Below are positions 1-6,898 of a stretch of 13,477 bases of DNA, one piece after another. Under the pieces are notes generated by a model that saw nothing but the letters and a program-made list of their open reading frames with translations, did not search any database and was not told the origin of the DNA. Position 1 is the first letter of the stretch. The number at the start of each line of letters is the position of its first letter. Made by a program: the position numbers and the translations under genes. Origin of the DNA: CAZGMJ01 sp964526785 (GTDB taxonomy: Bacteria > Planctomycetota > Phycisphaerae > Sedimentisphaerales > Anaerobacaceae); the NCBI GenBank assembly GCA_964526785.1, contig CAZGMJ010000100.1, forward strand, positions 1-13,477. Reading direction: 5' to 3'.

Positions 1-8
1 AAATTCCT

Positions 9-32
9 GATTGAAGGCACAGGCCTTCAATC
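9..32. repeat. perfect 10-bp inverted repeat (hairpin) at left edge
   Basis: Positions 9-18 (GATTGAAGGC) are exactly complementary to 23-32 (GCCTTCAATC) around a 4-base ACAG loop. It lies about 57 bp beyond the stop of the minus-strand gene ending at 89, so it could end that transcript. No run of T follows on either strand, so it is not a standard intrinsic terminator. It could also be a scattered intergenic repeat. Confidence 0.5.
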
Positions 33-88
33 TACATCGCAGCTGCGACAAAGCATACCCCGCGAAGAAAAACCACAAATCACAACGC

Positions 89-337
89 TCACCCGATTAG
101 CTCATACCCCTGTACGCTCTCCTTGTTCCTGCACCACTCTGCTTCGCTTTCCTGCCGCCAGTGGCTCATCAAATTGGAGCCGACATGAATAAACGTACTG
201 CAGCTATCGCAGGCAACAAAATGGTGCCTGCCGACATTAAAGAGCCGCGTCTTGTGTCCATGACAGCACTTGATATCGGCAAAACATTCGCCGAGAAAGA
301 AGTTGCCGACTGCATTCTGGGCGTTGGTTCTGTTCAT
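89..337 (-). CDS. small Cys/His-rich protein of unknown function
   Basis: An 82-residue protein starting MNRTNAQN. The start at 337 was chosen because GGAGGTG (350 to 344) lies 6 bases upstream of the ATG, a near-ideal ribosome binding site; an upstream in-frame start at 361 would skip it. Residues 24-28 read CCHGH and residues 43-46 read CDSC, two metal-ligand-like pairs about 15 residues apart that suggest a small zinc-binding fold. The centre, RLFNVGRHHFVACDSC, and the following HVGSNL look conserved and the tail is Trp-rich. From memory, similar short proteins occur in planctomycetes and relatives, but I know of no assigned function. Its 5' leader carries a hairpin and is nearly identical to the leader at 5735-5793. 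Confidence 0.72.
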   Translation of the reverse strand: MNRTNAQNAVGNFFLGECFADIKCCHGHKTRLFNVGRHHFVACDSCSTFIHVGSNLMSHWRQESEAEWCRNKESVQGYELIG

Positions 338-343
338 CTGTAT

Positions 344-402
344 CACCTCCGACTGAACCACTCTGATGGCGGTTCGCCAGAAACACGAACCGCAATCGTC
401 AT
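344..402 (-). repeat. hairpin-plus-Shine-Dalgarno leader, copy 1
   Basis: Positions 344-393 are identical to 5735-5784, and the match runs on to 402/5793 with two mismatches (394 and 400). Read on the minus strand, each copy has an inverted repeat with a 9-base loop, then a spacer, then GGAGGTG directly before an ATG. In this copy the 12-bp stem (365-376 with 386-397) has one mismatched pair. Its position puts it in the 5' untranslated region of the gene at 89-337. A role in translation or transcript control is inferred. Confidence 0.75.
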
Positions 403-436
403 CTTCGTAACAGCCAGTCTATTCAGGCACACAATG

Positions 437-465
437 TTGCCGCCCACCCCCTGGAACATTACAAT
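437..465 (+). promoter_or_regulatory. candidate sigma70-type promoter for the sigma factor gene
   Basis: TTGCCG (437-442) and TACAAT (460-465) are separated by 17 bases, matching the -35 and -10 consensus at 4/6 and 5/6. Transcription would start near 472, leaving a leader of about 30 bases before the ATG at 502. This is a by-eye match without expression evidence. Confidence 0.4.
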
Positions 466-501
466 AGCCTTGAATTGTCCCTATTGTCTCCGGGAGCAAC
501 G

Positions 502-1254
502 ATGCAAGACACCGACTCATCTAAGCCAAGAACGCCAGCAAGCCATGCTCGTTTTGCTACAACGCATTGGACCGTTGTGTTGGCAGCCGGATCGCCGGAT
601 TCATCACGATATCGTGAGGCTTTGGAGACGCTGTGTCAGATCTACTGGTATCCGCTTTACGCGTATCTGCGCCGTAGGGGATACAATACGCATCAAGCCG
701 AGGATTACACACAGGGTTTCCTCACCCGCCTACTGGAGAGACAAAGCTTGAAACGAGCGGATCCAACACAGGGCAGATTCCGGTCTTTTCTCCTTAGCTC
801 ACTGAAGCATTTCATCGCCGATGAATGGGACCATGCACAAGCAAAGAAACGAGGTGGCGACAAGAGGGTTTTCTCGTTGGATGTTGCGGACGCTGAGACG
901 CGATACTCGTGGGAACCGGCTCACACTCTGTCTCCGGAAAAGCTATTCGAGAAGTCCTGGGCTTTAACCATATTGCAGCAGGCAATAGTACAGCTGAAGA
1001 CCGAGTGCGCCGAGGCGGGCAAGTTGATTTTGTTCGAGCATCTCAAGAGCTATCTACAAGCAGATGATGTTCCGCCACCCTATGAGGAAATGGCGCCGAA
1101 ACTCGGCATGAGCAAAGCAGCTGTACGGACTACAGTGCATCGGTTGAGGCAACGATATCGTGAACTGGTCCGTCGCGAAATTGCTCAGACTGTTGTTAGC
1201 CCAGACCAAGTGGATGATGAGATCCGACACCTGTTCACTGTTTTGACGAGTTGA
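502..1254 (+). CDS. ECF-type RNA polymerase sigma factor, kinase-associated
   Basis: A 250-residue protein that should direct RNA polymerase to specific promoters in the cytoplasm. The ATG at 502 is preferred over an upstream TTG at 475 because GGGAG sits 5 bases before it. Residues 36-110 resemble sigma region 2: the segment around YWYPLYAYLRRRGY, with AEDYTQGF (66-73), is typical of sigma factors from planctomycetes and relatives. Residues 190-225 form a region 4 helix-turn-helix (YEEMAPKLGMSKAAVRTTVHRLRQRYR), expected to contact the -35 element. At 250 residues it is longer than usual ECF factors, with extra sequence between regions 2 and 4 and at the C-terminus. The kinase gene starts 113 bases downstream on the same strand; sigma factors of this type are known beside Ser/Thr kinases in planctomycetes, so phosphorylation control is a reasonable inference. 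No zinc-containing anti-sigma gene is visible. Confidence 0.88.
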   Translation: MQDTDSSKPRTPASHARFATTHWTVVLAAGSPDSSRYREALETLCQIYWYPLYAYLRRRGYNTHQAEDYTQGFLTRLLERQSLKRADPTQGRFRSFLLSSLKHFIADEWDHAQAKKRGGDKRVFSLDVADAETRYSWEPAHTLSPEKLFEKSWALTILQQAIVQLKTECAEAGKLILFEHLKSYLQADDVPPPYEEMAPKLGMSKAAVRTTVHRLRQRYRELVRREIAQTVVSPDQVDDEIRHLFTVLTS

Positions 1255-1367
1255 CTGGCGGGAAATTTGCAGGAAACTGGCCAAAAAGGCCTGCTTTTTC
1301 TGTAACATTCTGCCATCCTTTCCTTAGTAAGTCCCAGAGTAATGGTCAACCAGTATGGAGAAGCCTA

Positions 1368-4300
1368 ATGGCCGATGAAGATCGTTGTCCAAAGTGTGGC
1401 GGATGCCTTTCCAAGGATGCCGAGGGCCTCTGCCCCGGCTGCCTCATGAAAGGCGTGGTCCAAGACAATGCAGGTAATCTCGCGGCCGCACCTGACACCC
1501 ACGCTGTCATTGAAGGCCCCGGCACCACAATCGGCCACTACGAGCTCTTGGAACTGATCGGCGAAGGTGGCATGGGCCTCGTTTACCTGGCAGAACAACA
1601 CGAACCCATCCAACGCAGAGTCGCCCTGAAAATCGTCAAATTGGGTATGGACACCATGCAGGTCGTTGCTCGCTTTCGAGCCGAACAGCAGACGCTGGCG
1701 CGGTTGGATCATCCGACTATCGCCAAGGTCTTCGATGCTGGCACCACGGAAGCAGGCCGGCCATATTTCGTTATGGAATATGTGCCGGGAACCTCAATCA
1801 CTAAATACTGCGACGACCACAAGCTGAACATTACAGAGCGATTAAGGCTCTTCAAAGCAGTCTGCGAAGGAGTCCATCACGCTCATCAAAAAGGAGTCAT
1901 TCACCGCGATATCAAGTCATCGAATGTCCTCGTGTCTACACAGGAGAACAGACATGTTCCCAAGATCATCGATTTTGGGGTCGCCAAAGCATTGACCGAG
2001 CCATTGGCGGACGCAACTTCATTCACTCGTGAGGGACAGTTGCTTGGCACGCCGGAGTACATGAGCCCCGAGCAGGTGGATCTGGCTGCTGCTGACATTG
2101 ATACGCGATCCGATATCTATTCGCTCGGCGTGTTGCTCTATGAACTGCTGGCAGGCGTCTTGCCGTTCGATCGCGAGTCTTTCAAACGTTCCGGTTTTGC
2201 CGAAATCCAGAAGACCATTCGAGAGGAGGAACCGTTGACGCCCAGTACCCGACTGACGAGCCTGGGGGAAAAGGCCAAGGGAATTGCAGAGCGTCGCCGA
2301 ACGCAGCTTCTGACATTGGCGCGCTGCCTGCATCGTGAATTGGAGTGGATTCCTATGAAAGCCATGCGCAAAGATCGCACCCGCCGTTACCGCTCGGCCT
2401 CAGAACTGGCCGACGATATCCGAAACTATCTGACCGGTGCCCCGCTGATGGCCGGACCGGAATCCTCCGCCTACCGTGCTAGAAAGTTCATGCGCAAGCA
2501 CGCTGGCTCGGTGACCGGCGCGGCTCTGATTGCGTTGGCTGTTATCCTTGGTCTCGGAGCCAGCACAACAATGTATGCGAAGGCTGAAGGTGCCCGGCAA
2601 GAGGAAGTTGCCGCTCGTGAATCCGCAGAGCAGGCCCGCCTTCGTGCCGAGCAGGCGGAAAAAGCTGCTGAGGATAAAGCAGAAGAACTGCGTCATGCCT
2701 TGTACGTAAGTAGCATCCAGTTAGCGCACGCGAAGCACGGACAAGGAAATACAAAGGCTGTCAGGGCTCTGCTGGAATCCTGTCCGAACGACCTGCGCGG
2801 ATGGGAATGGAGCCATCTCAACTATATCGCAGATCAGGCGACAATGGTTTTGCGGGGGGCTTCGCAAAGGGTGGCGCACCCGGCGTTCAGCCCTGACGGG
2901 AAGCTCATCGCGTCTGGTGGCTGGGGTAAGAGCGTCAAGATCTGGGATGCGGCGAGCGGTGCCGAAGTGATGAATCTCACCGGACATGAGGGTGCTGTCT
3001 GGTGTGTGGCCTTCAGTCCGGATGGCCAACGTCTGGCATCCGCCAGTGGTGATAAGACCGTCAAGGTATGGAACGTGCAGAGCGGCCGAGAGTTGAGGAC
3101 TCTCCGCGGACATGCAGGGCAGGTCGTGGGTGTGGCGTTCAGTCCGGATGGCACGCGTATTGCTTCCACTGAGGCTCGCACTGTGATCAGAATATGGGAT
3201 TCTGCAACGGGTGCTGAAGTCGCGAACACCCAGCAGGGAGCTTCACGAGCCTCGTATGTCATGGGGTTCGGGTTCAGTCCAGATGGGAAGCGCATCGCTT
3301 CCTGCAGCAAGGAGGGTATCAGTGTCTGGGATACCGCCAGCGGAGACGAGATCATGACCATCCCCTCAGCTCATAAGCTTTGGGTCACATGCGTGGCGTA
3401 CAGCCCCAACGGCAAGAGCATCGTCTCTTGTGGATGGGACTCCAATATCAAGGTGTGGGATGCATCCACCGGCAAACAGACCATGGCGCTGCGTTCGCGA
3501 AACCAAAGGCTGAATTATGTCAGCTATGATAGCAGTGGCAAGTTCATCGTCGCCCCCGATCAGGGCAACACGATCAGTGTCTGGGATGCGACCACCGGAG
3601 AGGTCGTTATGACGCTAGCAGGTCATGAGGCGTCCATCCGATCGGTATCCTTCAGCCCCGATGGCCGGAAGATCTTGTCAGGTAGTGCAGACAAGACGAT
3701 CCGAGTCTGGGACACGTCATGGTCCAAGGAGCGCATGCTCGTGCACACAGACTCCTTCACGCTTGGCCATGCCTACAGTCCCGACAGCAAGAGGCTCGCC
3801 ACCGGGGGCCTGAAAGGTGGAGTGACGATTTGGGATTTGACCGCCGGGACCGAACTGGCAACCCTGCCGGCCAGCGGAAGCTGGATCTGGGAGGTGGCTT
3901 TCAGCCCGGACGGAAGACGGCTCGCCTCGAGCAGCAGCGATGGAACGGGAACGATATGGAATGCCACCACAGGGGCCAAACTGGCGAAGTTCAGCGAACA
4001 CGAACTCGGCAACGGCAGTCAAGCCGTGGCCTTCAGCCCGGACGGGGGCCGTCTTGTTGTTGGTGGCAACAGCGGAGAGATCCGCGTGCACAACGCAGAG
4101 ACGGGCAAGGAGGTCATGAATTTCCCCGGCCATCAGGGTGCAGTCGGAACGCTGGCCTACTATCCGGATGGGAGCCGGATCCTCTCCGGTTGTTGGGACG
4201 GCACAGCCAAGGTCTGGGACGCAGCCACGGGAACGGAAGTGTTTGCACTCCAGGCAAAGCGGAACACCTTGTGTGGCCACATAGCGCTCAGCCACGATGG

Positions 4301-5339
4301 AAGACTCATTGTGACCGGCACCAATCAAGGCAACATCATACTCTGGGATGCGGAAACGGGTACGCAAATGAAGTTATGGGCAGCCCACAATGGCAATGTC
4401 CAGCAAATCGCTTTTAGCCCCGATGCCAGGCGAATCGCTTCGGTCAGTCGAGCTGAGAGTACGGTCAAAGTCTGGGATACGGCTACCAGTAAGGAACTTA
4501 TGACCCTGGTACCAGAGCAGGACGTTTATGAGGTTGCCTTCAGCCCGGATGGCCGTACCATTACAGCCCTGTCTGTCGACGGGATTGTTCTTTGGGAGAC
4601 CGTAGAGCCTTCAGGGGGATATGAGCTGCGGGAGACAGGGCAGACGGCGCGCAAACTGACAACCGAAGTGTACGAGAAACACGGCAACTGGCGCGACGCG
4701 ATAGACGAACTTCGGTCAGATCGTACCCTGGAGGAGGAGCTTCGGAAGCTGACATTGCAGATTGCCAATTGCCGCAAATGGGAAGATGCGAAGAAAGTCG
4801 TGGACGAACTGTATGAAAAACATGGTTCTTACCATGACGTGGTACCGGATCTCCAGATTGACGAGGACCTCGATGAACCAGTTCGGACTCAGGCCCTGCA
4901 GATTGCCAATTATCACCTGTGGCACGATGCGCAGAAGCTTTGGCGAGAAGTCCGGAAGATCGTCGTTCCATCAGATAAGGATATCGAGACATACCGCGAA
5001 GCATTGGCAAAAGCGCAGCAGGTGAATAGCTGGAATCCAACTGATCGTACCGGCCTCATCTTCTTGGGGTATGCCCAGTACCGGACAGGCCTGTACCAAG
5101 AGACGCTGAGGACCTTAAAGAACGTTGAAGAACTTATGGCCAACGAAGGCGAGACGCCGTCGTTTGACGTAATGGGACTCAAGGCGATGACGTATTATCA
5201 ACTCGGCCGAGTCGACGAGGCCGAATCGACTCTGGAGGAACTGCGGGGCTTACTCAAGAACGAGCGGCTTGCCGCCAATCAGAGGGCCAAAGCCCTGCTG
5301 GCCGAAGCAGAGACGCTGATTGAGGGCACAGAACCGTGA
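1368..5339 (+). CDS. Ser/Thr protein kinase with zinc ribbon, TM helix, 14 WD40 repeats and TPR-like tail
   Basis: A 1323-residue membrane signalling kinase. The ATG at 1368 is chosen because GGAG (1357-1360) precedes it by 7 bases; an in-frame TTG at 1251 has no such site. In order: a zinc ribbon (CPKCGGC and CPGC, residues 7-23); a kinase domain (about 57-345) with the glycine loop GEGGMG from G65, catalytic K88 in VALKIVK, HRDIKSSN with D181, DFG at 202-204 and GTPEYMSPEQ from 227, so all key active-site residues are present; one membrane helix (about 382-404); an Ala/Glu-rich coiled coil (about 405-445); 14 WD40 repeats (about 493-1080), each ending in a WD/WN-like motif, enough for two seven-bladed propellers; two 47-residue helical repeats from 1102 and 1149; and TPR-like helices to the end. 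The kinase should face the cytoplasm and the propellers the periplasm or equivalent space. It probably acts with the sigma factor just upstream. The ligand is unknown. Confidence 0.93.
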   Translation: MADEDRCPKCGGCLSKDAEGLCPGCLMKGVVQDNAGNLAAAPDTHAVIEGPGTTIGHYELLELIGEGGMGLVYLAEQHEPIQRRVALKIVKLGMDTMQVVARFRAEQQTLARLDHPTIAKVFDAGTTEAGRPYFVMEYVPGTSITKYCDDHKLNITERLRLFKAVCEGVHHAHQKGVIHRDIKSSNVLVSTQENRHVPKIIDFGVAKALTEPLADATSFTREGQLLGTPEYMSPEQVDLAAADIDTRSDIYSLGVLLYELLAGVLPFDRESFKRSGFAEIQKTIREEEPLTPSTRLTSLGEKAKGIAERRRTQLLTLARCLHRELEWIPMKAMRKDRTRRYRSASELADDIRNYLTGAPLMAGPESSAYRARKFMRKHAGSVTGAALIALAVILGLGASTTMYAKAEGARQEEVAARESAEQARLRAEQAEKAAEDKAEELRHALYVSSIQLAHAKHGQGNTKAVRALLESCPNDLRGWEWSHLNYIADQATMVLRGASQRVAHPAFSPDGKLIASGGWGKSVKIWDAASGAEVMNLTGHEGAVWCVAFSPDGQRLASASGDKTVKVWNVQSGRELRTLRGHAGQVVGVAFSPDGTRIASTEARTVIRIWDSATGAEVANTQQGASRASYVMGFGFSPDGKRIASCSKEGISVWDTASGDEIMTIPSAHKLWVTCVAYSPNGKSIVSCGWDSNIKVWDASTGKQTMALRSRNQRLNYVSYDSSGKFIVAPDQGNTISVWDATTGEVVMTLAGHEASIRSVSFSPDGRKILSGSADKTIRVWDTSWSKERMLVHTDSFTLGHAYSPDSKRLATGGLKGGVTIWDLTAGTELATLPASGSWIWEVAFSPDGRRLASSSSDGTGTIWNATTGAKLAKFSEHELGNGSQAVAFSPDGGRLVVGGNSGEIRVHNAETGKEVMNFPGHQGAVGTLAYYPDGSRILSGCWDGTAKVWDAATGTEVFALQAKRNTLCGHIALSHDGRLIVTGTNQGNIILWDAETGTQMKLWAAHNGNVQQIAFSPDARRIASVSRAESTVKVWDTATSKELMTLVPEQDVYEVAFSPDGRTITALSVDGIVLWETVEPSGGYELRETGQTARKLTTEVYEKHGNWRDAIDELRSDRTLEEELRKLTLQIANCRKWEDAKKVVDELYEKHGSYHDVVPDLQIDEDLDEPVRTQALQIANYHLWHDAQKLWREVRKIVVPSDKDIETYREALAKAQQVNSWNPTDRTGLIFLGYAQYRTGLYQETLRTLKNVEELMANEGETPSFDVMGLKAMTYYQLGRVDEAESTLEELRGLLKNERLAANQRAKALLAEAETLIEGTEP

Positions 5340-5547
5340 TCCGACCTCCCGGAGCCACCGCAAGGCAATCCCCTCGTGTCCACGAAGCTCCCAAGGCCTG
5401 ATGTTGATTAGCCCGAACGATGGCAGGTGGTCAGCCGTACCAGATATGAGAAATGCCGTACGTTCACTCCCGTGAGCAAACCTACAGCAGCCTTTATGTC
5501 TTTCGACCGCCCTGCTCACATCTCCGTGTCCTTTTTGGCCGCATGTA
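5340..5547. other. gap after the kinase gene with no supported feature
   Basis: This stretch lies between the kinase stop and a doubtful minus-strand ORF. I see no convincing gene, tRNA, strong hairpin or T-run terminator. Open frames crossing it on the minus strand overlap the kinase tail and lack recognisable motifs. Together with the doubtful ORF beside it, about 450 bases (5340-5792) may be decayed sequence. Confidence 0.5.
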
Positions 5548-5730
5548 TCAACTGCACGGATGTTCCACTGCATACCCTGCATTTGCCGCACCGTGGCCCG
5601 GCCCTGCGCGAATGCATGCGGATGGAATCATCCGGGTCATTCGTATTTCGAAATTGCCTGCTGTCGACATCAGGAATTCTCGCCCCGCCCATTCAATAAC
5701 AGGCAGCAATCGTGCCTCTTCTCGTGTCAT
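5548..5730 (-). CDS. doubtful 60-residue ORF behind the repeated leader
   Basis: The ATG at 5730 follows GGAGGTG (5741 to 5735) by 4 bases, so a ribosome should start here. The protein begins MTREEARLLPVIEWAG, which recalls the start of small accessory-region proteins I have seen in related bacteria, but the rest has no recognisable pattern and the composition looks non-coding. A second, overlapping minus-strand frame (5692 to 5516, 58 residues) ends with a Cys-rich CGKCRVC segment, which hints that a frameshift may have broken a longer gene. It could therefore be an intact short peptide, a remnant or noise. The ribosome binding site is the main support. Confidence 0.35.
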   Translation of the reverse strand: MTREEARLLPVIEWAGREFLMSTAGNFEIRMTRMIPSACIRAGPGHGAANAGYAVEHPCS

Positions 5731-5734
5731 TCTG

Positions 5735-5793
5735 CACCTCCGACTGAACCACTCTGATGGCGGTTCGCCAGAAACACGAACCGCCATCGTAAT
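5735..5793 (-). repeat. hairpin-plus-Shine-Dalgarno leader, copy 2
   Basis: This is the second copy of the element at 344-402, in the same orientation: 50 identical bases, then two mismatches in the last nine. Here the stem is perfect: GATGGCGGTTCG (5756-5767) pairs with CGAACCGCCATC (5777-5788) across a 9-base loop. Base 394 of copy 1, a stem mismatch, is a matched C here. The copy lies directly after the stop codon of the antitoxin-like gene and ends in the ribosome binding site of the next ORF. The two copies bracket the sigma factor and kinase genes as direct repeats about 5.4 kb apart. Confidence 0.8.
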
Positions 5794-5930
5794 TACCCGT
5801 ATCTCGCCATAATCTCCTCGTGCGTAATGTACTCACCCCGAGCCATTTCTTTTCTGGCCGTTTCCACATCTCTGCGTGCTTCATCCGTGAGTTCGAGTTC
5901 ATCATCCGCGACAGCAGCCAGGTCAATCAC
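5793..5930 (-). CDS. small antitoxin-like protein coupled to the methyltransferase
   Basis: A 45-residue acidic protein translated from a GTG at 5930 that overlaps the methyltransferase stop codon as GTGA, the usual arrangement for translational coupling. No other start is available, since an in-frame stop lies 24 bases upstream. The sequence runs IDLAAVADDELELTDE, a charged helix, then YITHEEIMARYG at the C-terminus. That ending resembles the C-terminal tails of many antitoxins of the Phd/RelB-like or related types, where a charged helix leads to a HEE(V/I)M motif. No N-terminal DNA-binding domain is present and no toxin gene follows, so it may be a solo or truncated antitoxin, or a small partner of the methyltransferase. 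The coding call is fairly good and the function tentative. Confidence 0.6.
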   Translation of the reverse strand: MIDLAAVADDELELTDEARRDVETARKEMARGEYITHEEIMARYG

Positions 5931-6802
5931 CTCAACAACGTCATAACCGCCGCCCTTTCATGTCTTTCAATAGCAGCCTCAATCTTCTTAAACACCACAC
6001 AGTACTCATGGCGAATCGGCACGTCTTCCATCTTGCCGTACCGCTTTCGGTCGCTCGTGCAGTTGTGCTGCACCTTTATGATGATGCTTCGCACTTCACC
6101 ATGCGGGAAGTTCAGCACGTCCCTGATAATGGGCGTATACTGCCCGCGTCGTCGAACATCACCAATCAAAACAGCAAGCCTGCCGTCCGTTTCCAGTGCA
6201 TCATAGCACCGCCTAAGACAGACAATCAGCATCCTTCGAAACTGCTCATAGCTCTCACAGTTGCTCAGGTCATTTGCACCGCTTCTGTACTGCACGATGT
6301 TCCAGTACGGCGGATGTATCCAGACAAAATCAAACCTTCCAAGCAGGTCCTGCTTTGTCAGGTCAAAACCACGCCGCAGGTCACCGCCCCAGTAGCTGAT
6401 GCCCTTGTTTTTGTACTTGTTGAGCCCGGCAACAACATCTCTGCTCGTGCCCGAGCCCTCCATCGGGTCGCAAACTCGAGTTGCCCCATAGCGTAAGATA
6501 AGGTCCTTGATAAGCCGGCCATCACAATTGCCCCTGTACCTGTGGTCACCGAACTCAGGACATCGGTTCGGGTAGGAAACAACTGACGTCATGTCCTCAT
6601 CTTCTGCATAAATGTCGTAGAAACCATCACCCAGTCTATCCAGCAGACCATCTGAAACAGCCTCTGAAAGCCTCGCCCGAATCGTATGCTCCGGCGTATC
6701 CGGCCGTCGCCGAAGCACCTCGATGTGCATCTCGCGTATGTGGCTTGCGCCGTTGGAATCAACATATTCCAGCAGCAGCGTCCGTATCGAAACATCTGTC
6801 AT
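5927..6802 (-). CDS. DNA N4/N6-type methyltransferase with N-terminal winged-helix-like domain
   Basis: A 291-residue protein expected to transfer a methyl group from S-adenosylmethionine to adenine N6 or cytosine N4 in DNA. The ATG at 6802 follows GGGGAGGT with about 5 bases between and is preferred over a start at 6823 that lies upstream of that site. Residues 1-70 look like a winged helix (LLLEYVD, HTIRARLSEAVSDGLLDRLGDGFYDI). Residues 112-119, DPMEGSGT, are motif I for cofactor binding. Residues 163-167, HPPYW, are the catalytic motif IV, with His in place of the usual Asp, Asn or Ser. Motif I before motif IV fits the alpha or gamma order; the protein is short, with little room for a large target-recognition domain. 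No restriction endonuclease is adjacent, so it reads as an orphan or phage-type methyltransferase. It is coupled to the antitoxin-like gene downstream and its leader has a hairpin. Confidence 0.82.
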   Translation of the reverse strand: MTDVSIRTLLLEYVDSNGASHIREMHIEVLRRRPDTPEHTIRARLSEAVSDGLLDRLGDGFYDIYAEDEDMTSVVSYPNRCPEFGDHRYRGNCDGRLIKDLILRYGATRVCDPMEGSGTSRDVVAGLNKYKNKGISYWGGDLRRGFDLTKQDLLGRFDFVWIHPPYWNIVQYRSGANDLSNCESYEQFRRMLIVCLRRCYDALETDGRLAVLIGDVRRRGQYTPIIRDVLNFPHGEVRSIIIKVQHNCTSDRKRYGKMEDVPIRHEYCVVFKKIEAAIERHERAAVMTLLR

Positions 6803-6823
6803 TTTGTACCTCCCCTGACCCAA

Positions 6824-6855
6824 GCGGCCAGGACTCGTGGAGGGGCACTGGCCGC
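6824..6855 (-). promoter_or_regulatory. hairpin in the methyltransferase leader
   Basis: GCGGCCAG (6824-6831) pairs exactly with CTGGCCGC (6848-6855) across a 16-base loop. On the minus strand the hairpin is followed by a GGGTCAG-like spacer, then GGGGAGGT and the methyltransferase ATG. The order of hairpin, TCAG-containing spacer and strong ribosome binding site copies that of the two repeated leaders at 344-402 and 5735-5793, although the stem sequence differs. Confidence 0.5.
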
Positions 6856-6898
6856 GGACAGTCTGCTCAATGGCTCATTCCTTGCATGCACCGGGTGA

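Noticed and set aside
7..32. Left-edge hairpin as a rho-independent terminator
   Set aside because: No T-run follows the stem in either direction.
344..402. Repeated inverted-repeat element as an integron attC site
   Set aside because: The core GTTRRRY/RYYYAAC sequences are absent on both strands, and the elements sit before genes as leaders with a ribosome binding site, not after them.
451..480. ECF-type autoregulatory promoter (GGAAC then GTC) before the sigma factor
   Set aside because: The spacing between GGAAC and GTC is 19 bases, too long for the usual 16-17, and a sigma70-like pair fits better.
161..751. Long plus-strand frame across the first 750 bases
   Set aside because: It lies antisense to the small Cys-rich gene and out of frame with the sigma factor, has no ribosome binding site and no recognisable motif.
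2834..4367. Long minus-strand and alternate frames within the WD40 region
   Set aside because: They are shadows produced by the repeated codons of the WD40 blades; their own repeats follow the kinase gene's periodicity.
5250..5591. 113-residue minus-strand frame across the kinase stop
   Set aside because: It overlaps the kinase tail by 90 bases, has no ribosome binding site and no recognisable domain.
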